A DNA stretch of 64,000 bases, taken from NCBI RefSeq assembly GCF_008831285.2, contig NC_045138.2, positions 36,819,115 to 36,883,114 on the forward strand. Reading direction: 5' to 3'. The notes below the pieces were generated by a model. That model did no database searches, was not told the origin of the DNA, and saw only the letters and a list, made by a program, of their open reading frames with translations. Both the position numbers and the translations under genes were made by a program. The number at the start of each line of letters is the position of its first letter. The first letter of the stretch is position 1. Of this stretch, positions 25,878 through 36,660 are shown one piece after another. The DNA is from Nymphaea colorata (lineage: Eukaryota > Streptophyta > Magnoliopsida > Nymphaeales > Nymphaeaceae).

Positions 25878-26810
25878 ATAGCTGGTTAGACATGTAGCTT
25901 GTGGATAGTTGATTTTCATGGGCATTATCCTTATGTTGAAAGCATAAAAGGCTAAGGGTGGAGTTTTGCAGGCTTTCAGGACGGCTCGGATTGTGCTGAC
26001 ATGGCTTTATCTTTGTCTCCCACTATCCTTCATTGTTAGAAAATTGACCTATGTTTTCCAAATTAAGCTGAGTAAGAAAAGTTAAGTTGCAAGATTTCAA
26101 GTCTCGTGTCAGTTTGCATCGGTCAAGGGCCGCCACGAACTAGTGAAGAATCGGCAAGTGTTGTTCTGAGTTGCTTGACTGTGCTATTTTTGCAAAGCTG
26201 TTATTATTTCGAATCAACGCTTGTTTGGTCAGACTAGTTAGTTAGTGTCAGTGTCTGGTAAGTTGTTAAACGACTAATTTCTTATTAAAAAAACATGTGT
26301 ATTTTTTAATAACTGTACTTGTTATTGTATTTATTTTTATGCAGATATATATATTTATTTGTTTATTGCCAGTAGTTTGTATGAATCTTTCTAAGGTCGA
26401 AATGACCTTTGTATCCCTGGATTTCCGTCTTGAAAATTTGGTGAACCTACTGCTGGATAAGTTGAATTCATCAGTATGTATAGACCTTGCCGAAATTCCC
26501 TCACTGTGCGAGTCGAGCCAGCTTTCATTTTTGTCGGTCCAAGCCTGAAACCGACTCATGGCGTCCAGAGCTGGTCCGTTCGAGTCGGTGTGTTGGCCGC
26601 CCTACAAGGCTACAACCCCCGGTACCGCTAGTGCTTCAAACCTTTGGGAGGGGGACAACGGTCGACCCTCTCTCACCCGCTTTGCATTCAAATCTACACC
26701 AGGGAGAGGGAGGGAGATGAAACTTTCCGTCTTCTCTTCCTTTTCGTACCACTACTGTACCTAAAACGCCAGAGAGACAGAGAGAGCAGCAGCAACAGCC
26801 ATCACCCACC
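25478..26810. other. Spacer between cap methyltransferase and SNF2 gene
   Basis: Contains the cap methyltransferase 3' untranslated region, a direct repeat GGCGGCTGGAAATAGATGGTCGTC near 25647-25695, a (CT)n(AT)n microsatellite at 25836-25879, AT-rich sequence, and from about 26500 a GC-richer promoter and leader for the next gene with GA-rich tracts (GGGAGAGGGAGGGAGATG, AGAGAGACAGAGAGAG). No gene is supported. Confidence 0.6.
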
Positions 26811-29800
26811 ATGCCGAGGAAAAATTCCAGAACCGGAGAAGGTGCCAGTTCCAGTCACCCGCCCAACGAGGACGGCGAGGACGCTACCTACCTCGCCGGT
26901 TTTGTGACTGCCAACATAGTCGGCCTCCAGTACTACTCCGGCCGCATCTCCGGTCGGGAGATGGTGTGCCTCGTGCGGGAGCCGTCCAACCCCTACGACC
27001 ATAACGCCATCAAAGTACTGAATACTCGCTCTCAGCAGGTTGGGCATATTGAGCGCTCCGTCGCCGCGGTCCTCTCGCCGCTCATCGACGCCACGCTGAT
27101 CTCCATTGTCGGAATCGTGCCCCAAAACCCTAATCCTAGAAACTCAAAAAACCCCAAGTGGAAGAGCCCCTTTAGGGTCCCGTGCCAGGTACACATCTTC
27201 ACCCTGCCGGAGTCCGTTAACGATGCTCTCTCCTGCCTCGCGGAGGGAGGCCTCAGCGTCGTCTCCCACGCTGACCCTGCGTTTTCTCTCTCTGAATCTG
27301 CCAGCGTCCGGGAGAAAAACCCTAAAGAGGGGGTTGGGACCAACGACGATATTTTCGCTTCCGTTGGAGCGGCGGAGAGGAAGGAAAGGCTTTTGGAGCC
27401 ATCGGAGGCGATCGTATCTCCTCTCTTCCTGCACCAGAAGTTAGGCTTAGGGTGGCTAGTTCACAGGGAGAACTCGTTGGAATTACCACCTTTCTGGGAG
27501 GAGATTGATGGTGGTAAGGGAAAAGGGGTGGTTTTCAGAAACGTGTTGACATGTTACCGAACCGATGAGAGGCCAGAACCACTTCGAGGAGGGATTCTTG
27601 CTGATGATATGGGATTGGGAAAGACACTGATGTTGATCTCGTTGATCGCCACGAACAGACCTGGGGCAGCAGTTTGCCCGAGCTTGGTTGATTTCAATGA
27701 TCTAGAGCCTGAGCTAAATGAGACGAAGGATGTGGCTGGTGAACAAAGTGGAAAAGTGATCAAGAAAAGTGCTACTTTGGGAAGGAAACGGAAATCTCGA
27801 AGCGGGATTGATAGGGGGGATGGTGGGGATTTGGAGCGGAAGAGTAAGAAAAGCACCGCTTCGAGAAGGAAGAGAAAATTGGACGATCAAGTTCCCGGAG
27901 CGCGAGGCCATGATTTAAATAAGCAAGTTGGTGCACCGAAATTTCCACTGACTGTGTATGAGTCACCGAGCATTGTTGGACCAAAGAGCACTCTGGTGGT
28001 ATGTCCTCAAACAGTTATTTCTTCGTGGATAACACAGTTAGAAGAGCATACTAGGCCTGGCAGTTTGAAGGTTTATTTGTATCATGGAATAAGAACTAAG
28101 GCAGCTGAAGAACTGAGGAAATTCGACGTCGTGTTCACGTCTTATAGTATTTTGGCTACAGAGTTTGATGATCCAAGCTCCCCTATAAAACAGATGGAGT
28201 GGCTGCGTGTAATTTTGGACGAGGCACATCTCGTAAAGAATGTGAATGCGAAGCAAACGAAGGCAGTGATTGCTTTGAATTCTAAGAGAAGATGGGCAGT
28301 CACAGGTACACCGATCCAGAATAGTTCTTTTGATTTGTTTGCGTTCATGGCGTTTCTAAGGTTTCAGCCCTTTTCAATCAAGAGCTACTGGAAAAGCCTT
28401 ATACAAAACTCGCTGGTTCAGGGGAACAAGAGTGGTCTCATGCGCCTGCAGGTACTTCCGGATTATTATCTTCATTATGTGTCACGTATTTATGGTGCCT
28501 TTTAATGTAGGACTTCTCTTTCAGTCTGGAAAATCAGTCTAAACAATATTGTTTTCAAGTTAAGTGGCTTTTTTGCTGATTCTTCTTGGCTTTTACTTTT
28601 TGAAATCCCGTTGACATGGGTTGCTTAACTACATATGAAATGGAAGCGGCAGGTCGAGTTAACTGATTCTAATGTTATTGATGCAAGCTACTTGGCAAGA
28701 ATGTTACTTAAAGCCATAACTTGATATTTTAGTCGTCTACCCTGAGTGATGAGCTCACTCATTTTCTACTGTTCAATTTGGGTTGCTTTTGCTGGCCTTA
28801 TACATGTCACTGGGTCTATATTTGTTTTAGGTCATTTTGATTTTTTGATTGGTGGGAATACTCGGTGTTTCCTTCTATTACATAATTGGTCATTAGTGCG
28901 TACAAAAGTTAGCCTTGGATTTTGTTCTTTCCCTTGGATTTTGACAAACACTTTGTTGTAGGCCTTGATGGGAACTATTACTTTGCGGAGGACAAAGAAC
29001 TTGATTAGTTTGCCACCTAAAATGGTGGAAATTTCTTTTGTGGACCTTTCCATGGATGAACGTGAATTGTATGACAAGATGGAGCTAGACGCAAAAACAA
29101 TAGTCCAGGAATATATACATCTCAATAGCGTGTTACGCAACTATTCAACTGTTCTTCTTATTCTTCTACGATTACGCCAAATATGTGATGATGTCGCTTT
29201 ATGCCCTGGTGACATTGGAAGCTTGTTTCCATCTAAGAACCTTGAAGGTAAGAAGCCAATTAATTCCTTCTTTTCATTAGATTGATGGAAGTCCTTCCAT
29301 GCTGATGCTATGCGGTAGAATGGTTGCTCTGCAGCTTGTAAAATGGTTATCGTTCGTTCCAATAAATTTTGGTCTTGCTCGTTCTTGGTCTATCCGTGAA
29401 TAAACAGGAGTATCTGCAACTGCGTTGCACAGGTAATTTGGTGGCCATGCCCCATTGTTCACTGGATGTAGCTTTAGAAAGAGACCCTCTTTCATGTGCA
29501 AATGAGACAGTTCTTTGTTTAAAGGTGAAACAGACGCCTCCTTCGGGGAATGAGCAGTCTGTGGCATAGGCTGTTAAGATATTCAAAAGCTGGTGCTCTC
29601 TTCATAGCCCCATTTTCAAGGGGTAAAAGTTTAAACTGCGGCCAACACAATGCAGAATATGCTTTCCACCTGTGTACCAACACATTCGTTTTACAATTAA
29701 GATTCATATCGTTGATTCCTAGTGATAGCAGGTGGAGCTGCACAATATTGATCGTATGCGTTGTAACCAAACACTTTGGTTGACTTGTCGTCTGGAGTCT

Positions 29801-31506
29801 ACAAGAAAATAATAGCTTTGCATAGTCGATTTTGGGTTGCTTAATGAAACATTTTATTTGACTTGTGTTCTTCTGTCTCTCACATATAAAATCACGGGTT
29901 TCGAAATGGTTTAAAGCTTGCATATTTGAAACCTGTCTTGAATTACAGGTATGTGGTTTGTGTCTGTGGTCAATCATTTAAAGACATTGTGGCACATAGT
30001 GTCTTGAAAAAATTTAAAAAACCGTGTGCAATAAATGTCAGATACTACTCTATGGCCGTACTTGATGGGGCAATCAAATGAAGAAGATTTTTTAGAAATG
30101 CCAACAGTACAAGGGGAAGATACTAAAGTACCTGCAACTTTGCTATATGACGTTGTGCCTTTTATCAGGTTGCATTAGTTAGTACCTCTAAAGCGGAGAA
30201 ATAAGTTGCGCAGGGATGATACCCCCACTTGCATTGGGTACCTGGTAAAATGCCACTTGAGGATCGTCAACTGACTATTTCTACCCTTCCTACTATCTGA
30301 CCATATGTGGTCCATGCTCCATAGACTTTATTTCTAGATCATCATTTTACTGTATATTTTGGGCATGCTTTTATGCTGATAATCTACAATTTCATGTCAT
30401 TAATATTTTAGATTGTGTAGGTTATTTCACATGTATAACTATGTTCACATGCACAATTTTAAGCAGTACTCTGTATATGTGCACCCAGTTCATCATTTCT
30501 GTTGTTCCTAGGTCGTATCCTCTGTATCTTGTCTCTAGCCTTTATCCATATGACATATCTTAACTGGTCTTCTCCTCACCTCATTAGGCGTGAGGGAGGA
30601 AGTTCTGGTGCTGTCAAGTCAACTCAGTGATAAATTTTCTCAGTCTCCTTTGTCCTACTTGGGAAATATGTTGTTATAGTTATTGATAGATGTTGCCGTC
30701 ATGCAGATGTGTCCAACAACCCTCAGCTGCTGGAGAAAATGCTGGCCACCCTTCAGGATGGAGATGACTTCGACTGTCCAGTATGCCTATCTCCACCAAC
30801 ACAGGTGATCATCACATGCTGCTCCCATATCTTCTGTCGAGCCTGCATCTCTCGAGTCCTCCAAAACCTGAACCCTCGCTGCCCTATGTGCCGCCAAACT
30901 CTTTCTGAGTCAGATCTCTACTCGGCCCCACCACGTCTTAATGAGGGGAAGTCATCGTTTCCTTCTTCTTGTACTAGTGCTAAAGCTGGTGCACTGCTGC
31001 AGCATCTGATTGCGTTGAGGGGTGAAGACCCTTCAATCAAATCAGTGGTCTTCTCACAATTCCAAAAAATGCTGGTTTTGCTAGAAGAGCCTCTCAGGAA
31101 AGCTGGTTTTGTCACCGTGCGGCTTGATGGTTCAATGAGTGCTAAGAAGAAAGCAGCAGCAATTGCAAGATTTTCTGAAACTGCGCCTGGAGCTCCGACA
31201 GTGATGCTTGCAAGCTTGAAAGTGGCTGGTGCAGGGATAAACTTGACGGCAGCTTCTAGGGTCTATCTGGTGGAGCCATGGTGGAACCCAGCAGTTGAAG
31301 AGCAGGCGATGGACAGGGTCCATAGAATAGGACAGAAGCAAGAGGTCAGGGTGGTGAGACTTATAGTCAAGGGGAGCATTGAGGAGAGAATATTGGAGTT
31401 GCAGGAGAAAAAAAGGAAGCTGTCAAGGGGTGCTTTTAGAAATGCTGATGGGAAGGAACAAGCACAAATTTGTGTTGATGACATCAGAACTATCATGAGC
31501 CTGTAG
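26811..31506 (+). CDS. HIRAN-SNF2-RING ATPase, SMARCA3-like 1 (HLTF/RAD5 family)
   Basis: Three exons, 26811-28451, 28962-29247 and 30707-31506, give 908 aa in one frame. A HIRAN domain, which binds DNA 3' ends in this family, covers about residues 27-125 (YLAGFVTANIVGLQYYSGRI). The SNF2 ATPase follows: GGILADDMGLGKT (Walker A, about 260-272), DEAH at 470-473, and VTGTPIQNSSFDLF. A C3HC4 RING finger with Cys666, Cys669, Cys681, His683, Cys686, Cys689, Cys701 and Cys704 sits inside the helicase, as in RAD5 and HLTF, then the C-terminal helicase lobe with VVFSQFQKML, LASLKVAGAGINLT and DRVHRIGQKQEVRVVRL. Family members remodel DNA and act as ubiquitin ligases in post-replication repair. All catalytic motifs are intact. 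A lysine/arginine-rich insert at about 320-365 (two GRKRKS/SRRKRK blocks) is a likely nuclear localisation signal. Arabidopsis SMARCA3-like 1 (At5g05130) is the closest relative I recall. Confidence 0.95.
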
Positions 31507-31657
31507 GGAGATGCTTTTTCATTTCAGAATTTTCTCGTCTGATAGCTGCAACTGCTTGTTGATCATCTGATGAACATGGGTGTTCCATTGGTGGAATCTA
31601 GGGCATAACGACGAATGAAGTAGCTGGGCTCGGGAATCTGTTCATTTGCTCTTGATG

Positions 31658-31740
31658 CCCATAAGAAGCATAGTATCAAAGGTTACAGTGGTTTTAGGGC
31701 CATAAGAAGCATAGTTATCAAAGGTTACGGTGGTTTTAGG
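31658..31740. repeat. 41-bp tandem duplication in presumed 3' untranslated region
   Basis: Two direct copies containing CCATAAGAAGCATAG and GGTGGTTTTAGG-type sequence, with a period of 41 bp and few differences (an extra T, a substitution A to G). They begin about 150 bases after the stop codon of the SNF2 gene. Confidence 0.9.
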
Positions 31741-32360
31741 GGAGACTGGTAAAGCCGATAGCTGTCCATGACTCCATTCTGCAACTATGTTGGGAGACTC
31801 ATAAAGCGGACAGCCGTCTGTTCTGCAACAATTTTGCTTTTTAAGTGCTATATGGAGATATGCAGCATTCTTCAGATACCGCATTGTTTGCTTTGGCGGC
31901 TCAAATTTTGTGCAGTTGGCGTCGTAGATCTTAGACAAGTGCTGCTCAGCTTTTTACAGTTTTTGACAAAATTTTGTGTTGTACAGGCGATTAGTCAGTT
32001 GTCATCATTACTCTCTCTCTCTCTCTCTCTTCCTGTTCTCTGATGAACCAATCTACCTCCTCGAAATGTTAGAAAAAATTACAAAAGGGCACTTATGTTT
32101 TGGGCTTATAAAATATTGTTCCTCAATTTTTAAAGGCTAACAAGAAGGCCCTCATCTTTTAACCGATACTCACAAATCACCACCCTTGTTACGGAAACAG
32201 ATGGTGAGGTTATTCTTTTTTTATTAAATGACAAGGATACACCAGGTATGAGGAGGTCTAATGCGCTCACGAGAGAAAGAGAGATGTCGTCTCCTCCCCC
32301 AACGAGCCCCTTCTCATCTGATTTTCTGGAAATCATTCCAGCTGGCCCATTCAGCTAGCA

Positions 32361-32458
32361 TCTCTCTCTCTCTCTCCCTCCCTCTCTCTCTCTCTCCCTC
32401 CCTCTCTCTCTCTCTCCCTCCCTCCCCCCCCTCTCTCTCTCTCTCTCCCTCCCTCCCT
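32361..32458. repeat. 98-base pyrimidine tract with 20-bp periodicity
   Basis: Only C and T on the plus strand. A 20-bp unit of (CT)n followed by CCCTCC repeats exactly about three times, then a run of eight C residues and a further (CT)n with CCCTCCCTCCC. The long purine/pyrimidine strand bias and near mirror symmetry suit triplex (H-DNA) formation. Confidence 0.95.
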
Positions 32459-33198
32459 GGTTTTACAGAAGCGAAGGTCCAGGCTGCTGTTTGTTGGAAG
32501 CATCCATGCCTCCAATGGGTAGAGAATAAGCACTGATGGGGAAATATTTGAACCTAAAAATATGGCATACTCCCCATCATTCAATCCAAAATCTTCAAAG
32601 ATGAATAAAAAAGCACATCAACCCACTGGAATGACTCTACCTTTCCCTTGCTTTCATCAACCTGCATTGCGGGCGTACAATTGTGATGCGATCTTTTGTC
32701 TGCCTCCGCTTGAGTTGCGGTTGTGCCTCCAGGCACTCGAACTATGCTTTTGACCATTTTTGGCTCTCCCCTGCATCAAATGGCGTGGACTCAACACCTA
32801 CGCGCCATCTCTTTAGAAATTGATCAACGTATGCGTCCTTATAAAGCGACGGAAATGGCTGATATCAATCCAACCTCTAGCATAATAAAATGGATATCAT
32901 GAGCTCAGCCTGATGAAGACAACTACTGCTTCATGTGCATACATTTTGCAAAATAAAAAAGCTAGAGGTAAATGAAACTAGAGAATTCAAGATCAAATTG
33001 AATGAAGGGCATTTCTATAGAACTCATGACACCTTTATAAGAGCTGATGGAAACTATCTTGAGGAATATACCAAATAATGGATTAAGTGATGAGATGCTG
33101 CCATTGTCAGCCTATGAGTGTCATATATAGTTCACGCTCAAGGCATTCTACTTCCACTTAAAACGGCTTAAGATTTCCTTCTTTTTGTTGCTTCATAG

Positions 33199-33273
33199 GA
33201 ATTTGGCGGGTAACAACGTGATATGTAGCATACCAGCAACCTTTCTTGCTAATCTGACGCAATTGAGAGATTT
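33199..33273 (+). pseudogene. Orphan leucine-rich-repeat exon fragment
   Basis: A 75-base block between an AG and a GT reads NLAGNNVICSIPATFLANLT, then QLRD, one 24-residue plant LRR unit (the NxxxNxxSGxIP pattern with SG replaced). LRR receptor kinase genes often encode one repeat per 72-nt exon in this phase; this one is one codon longer. I found no neighbouring LRR or kinase exons, so it is probably a relic or chance likeness. Confidence 0.4.
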
Positions 33274-34661
33274 GTAAACTTACCTTTTCTTACTGCATTT
33301 TTTTTTTTTTGGGATAGAAAGTTCATATAATTTTTTGAATAATGAAGATCAATGAAAATTGTGCATCAACCCGTTCACAGTTGCAATTTTTTTTGCTATT
33401 GCTATGACAATGTAACCTGTAAGAACACTAGCTAAGTAGACAACCAACAATATTGTTTTTGACCGAATGCACCTGTGGGCATTCCAACAAACAAATGAAA
33501 GGCATTGTAAAGTTGTGCCTGCCATTATATTTGTTAAATAGTGTTAGTTGCTGCTTTGCCAAAACGATACGGACGTGAGCTTTAAGTTGAACACAAATCT
33601 TGTTCTTAAGAATTCAAGGGAAGCTCCATCTTGGTCTTTAGAAAAAGTGGCGAAATAGAAGTGTTTTCACGTGTAACAAGTTGAACCAATAGGTTGGGCA
33701 CCAAGGAGGGAGAGAGAGAGGGGTGCTACGTGAAACGATGCCTGAGAATTAGATGAGAAATGGGTTGATGGAAGAATATGCATTTGTAATTTTTTCGAAG
33801 TTTTTTTCAGGACTACCTGATTTTACCTGGCAGGTTTTTGAGGCGGGCAGGCACACGTCGACTGGCTTTGCCTGGCCTAGCTCTAAGTGGGCCGACCATG
33901 GTCTAGCTACAAAACACGTGAGCTGACAATGCTTAGTTGTGTCAGCTACGGCTGGCCCATCTGTCAAGACCTTGGAGAAAATGTTGCTTTCAGTAGTATC
34001 AGCAAGTTTATGATATTTCGTGTGTTTGTGACTCAAACATGAATAATTTTCCCTTTATTACAAGGTTGAACCTGTACCTTTGCCTTTTTATGTCTCTGGA
34101 GTGGCATCAAGAGCAGTTACAGACACATAGAGACACAGAAAGATTCGGTAGTCCACTTATGGCTGGGCTGGTGTGTTGGGGCCTGCGCTTTTGGTTTTCA
34201 GTAACTGTTGCTGCAAAATACCAGATTGTAGGAATTATAATTTGCTCCAAAAGAATGAACGTAGCTTATGTTTCTTTGCATGGAGTGGCTAAAGATTTTA
34301 GAATAACAGTGTTGAAGCTTACAGTAGATACTCACCACATTGCAATCTTCATCATCTGGGAGGCGGACGGTTGTGGTTCGATTGCAATCGGTGTCAATTC
34401 TTGGGATAAGCCGAAGCAAGAATCTCATGGAGCCCGAGAATGAAGAAACGAAAGGTCTTTTACCATTTCCCCAGGAGGTTTCAAGTTCCACCCATTCAAA
34501 AAGCATATTTTGTATGTATGTGGTCTTCATTTCTTAAGCTCTCAGGATCTGTGGCCGACCCTTTCTTCAAATTTAGGGCTTGCAGCAAAGAAGATTAAGA
34601 TGATCAGGTTGTTTTGAATGGCAAGAAGTGCTCTATCAACTCTTCTGGGAGAACGGACTTA

Positions 34662-34739
34662 AGGCCTTCAATTTGGAGGAGATCAAACAGTCCAAAATTC
34701 AGGCCTTCAATTTGGAGGAGATCAAACAGTCCAAAATTC
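34662..34739. repeat. Perfect 39-bp tandem duplication
   Basis: Two identical copies of a 39-bp unit beginning AGGCCTTCAATTTGGAGG start at 34662 and 34701. The length is 13 codons, so open frames on both strands stay open. One plus-strand frame reads FNLEEIKQSKIQ twice; one minus-strand frame reads LNFGLFDLLQIEG twice and runs about 70 codons. Neither is recognised. Confidence 0.9.
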
Positions 34740-35889
34740 AGGATAAGCCTTTCATCCAAGCTTGGAAATATAAAAGGAAAATTTCTGAACTCCTTGTTCT
34801 GTTCTGACTGCTTGTCTACCCAAATGATCCTGGATCAAATTACTAAAAGAGGATCTGTAAAGACTCTTTACGCATGCTTTGTGGTGCACTAGAAAGCTTT
34901 CCAAGTTTTAACCCTTTAATCATGAATTTTTCAACTTGCTTTGCTTTTGATTGGTTGGGCATTCAAATGTTTAATAAGGTTAAGGCGTCGAAATACAACA
35001 TCATGGGGCTTGTAAAGGAAGAGAGCATGAAGGGGATGGACGCCACGCAATCCCTCCCTTCCTCTTCTCCTTCGCCTTGCCCACTTGTAAAGCAAAGGCG
35101 CAGTAATGTTTCAGACTTTGATACTTCAAACTTTGTTTTCTCTTGCGATATTTTCAAAGTCAGTAACAGCTGATGGCAATGTCCAACTGGCCCATAGAAT
35201 GTGACCACTGTGTTCTCCATTAACAATGCACTGCAATACAATCATGAGAATTTGTTTCCAATCTTTTTATGGAATCTCCTCCTCCTCTTCTTCCCTTGTG
35301 CTTGGTGAAGCCAGACAAAGAAAATGGGGCAATCATTTCCATACATCTCTGCGCCCCTTGTTTTCTTATATAATTGTTTCCCTGACATTTTTAGGACTCC
35401 CCCATACTGCTTCTGCTCAGCTGAAATAAGCCAACCCAAACTGAAGGAACAACGTTTCTCCCCACAAACAGGCGGGCCCTTGCTTGCACAGAAGCAGGTA
35501 TCGCTGGGTCCCTTCACCCATCCATTGACAGGCCAAGCCCAGTCACAGAAAACTCTTTTATATCATAAACCGACTCACTTTCAAGCTTCATCCATGGTGG
35601 GCTCCAGAAGGAATCAGAGTGGTCCAAATGTTGTTGAGGAAATGATAATGGCATTTCTTGGCCTTATTCCCATGTCTGTTTCCCTCATCTTGGACTCATC
35701 CTGCAGCCATGAAAATGGTCGTCCTGATATGCTAGAAAACTCGCCACGATTGAGGCTGTGAGTCACTGCGACAGCCATGGCTGCCGCGAGGCTTGCTTTT
35801 CTCTAGGGTTTTCCGCTGCCATCACAAGAATTTAGATTCGAGTATTCGCCGTTTCGATTTCGGGAAAAAGAATCAACCAAGCTCTGAAT

Positions 35890-35963
35890 ATGAAAAGACC
35901 AATCGGGAAAAGAAGTCCGGAGCCTGAAGAACTAGAGAATAAGCTTTTCCAAGTCACAGACAG
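35890..35963 (+). other. Exon-like block with start codon and splice donor, unidentified
   Basis: An ATG opens a hydrophilic frame (MKRPIGKRSPEPEELENKLF, then QVTD) ending at a good donor, ACAG|GTACAG. A telo-box-like TAGGGTTT lies 80 bases upstream near 35804, as in many plant housekeeping promoters, next to a short ATG frame that stops after nine codons. No downstream exon was found before repeat sequence begins at about 36190. It could be the broken 5' end of a gene or chance. Confidence 0.2.
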
Positions 35964-36189
35964 GTACAGAAAAATGATTCCCCTTCCCTCTCGCTCAACT
36001 GGCCACGATTATAAGGAGAAAGGGTTATACCGTGTTTGCAAATTCTTGGGAACTTTTTCCCCCAAAGAACGTAGACCACCTTCGTTTGGAGTGGAAAAAG
36101 TTGTCCACTGCTTCGGGATACTCGGTTCATTTTCCCAAAGCAAAATGGCCAAAAGAGAGTGTTCGGTTTTTTGTGCCTCATGCGTAATT

Positions 36190-36660
36190 AGTTTAGTCGA
36201 GCCAACTCATGCTTGACTCGAATTCACTCCAAAAAATTTGGCTCGACTTGTTTATAAACGAGTCGAGTTTGACATTACAAATATATTCGTACTCCAAAAA
36301 ATTTGGCTCGACTTGTTTATAAACGAGTCGAGTTTGACATTACAAATATATTCGTACTCTCATTGGTATTCTATGTAACATTGTCAAAACCGGTTCACCG
36401 AATCACCATTTTAACTTTATGGTAAAAACAAATTTTCACAAGTTACATGAGTTAACGCAACGTTTAAATGAGTTATCGCTTATACGAGTTAATGTTTACA
36501 CGAGGTAATGCCTAAACTAGTTAAATGAGTTAAAAAAGTCAAGTTCGAGCTCTATTTTGTGTAGTTGACTCGACTCAAGCTTGAACTTGCTTATAAAGCA
36601 CTCGACTCGACTTTAAAGCAAGCTGGAACTCGACTCAGCTCGTGTGCTGCCCCAACCCAA
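36190..36660. mobile_element. Degenerate TCGAG-rich repeat element
   Basis: Rich in GAGTCGAG/CTCGACTC motifs like the element at 14811. The right end, CTCGACTCAGCTCGTGTGCTGCCCCAACC, inverts to a GGTTGGGGCAGCACACGAGC-like terminus, but I cannot find a matching left end or target duplication. A related AACCCAAGATACTAA motif is repeated just outside, near 36660 and 36713. Confidence 0.45.
36226..36355. repeat. Perfect 65-bp tandem duplication inside TCGAG-rich element
   Basis: Two identical 65-bp copies start at 36226 and 36291 with ACTCCAAAAAATTTGGCTCG and end ATATTCGT. Each holds an inverted pair, GGCTCGACTTGTTTATAAACGAGTCGAG-like, able to form a hairpin. Confidence 0.95.

Larger units (their letters stand above)
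31507..33198. other. Spacer downstream of SNF2 gene
   Basis: Starts with the presumed 3' untranslated region. It holds the 41-bp tandem repeat and pyrimidine tract listed separately, plus a (CT)n run near 32010-32030. Short open frames around 32560-32750 have no recognisable features. Confidence 0.5.
33274..36189. other. Spacer with isolated open frames
   Basis: No complete gene is supported. Open frames of 90-145 codons occur at 34039-34443 and 35324-35761 on the plus strand and 34198-34530 on the minus strand, without recognisable domains. The 39-bp duplication and the exon-like block at 35890 lie here. Confidence 0.4.

Noticed and set aside
26802-28348. Several minus-strand and alternative plus-strand frames over the SNF2 first exon
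   Set aside because: Shadows of the 1641-base coding exon, whose plus-strand frame carries all helicase motifs.
35324-35761. 145-codon plus-strand frame
   Set aside because: Longest unexplained frame in the spacer, but its translation shows no domain-like pattern and it has no supporting signals.
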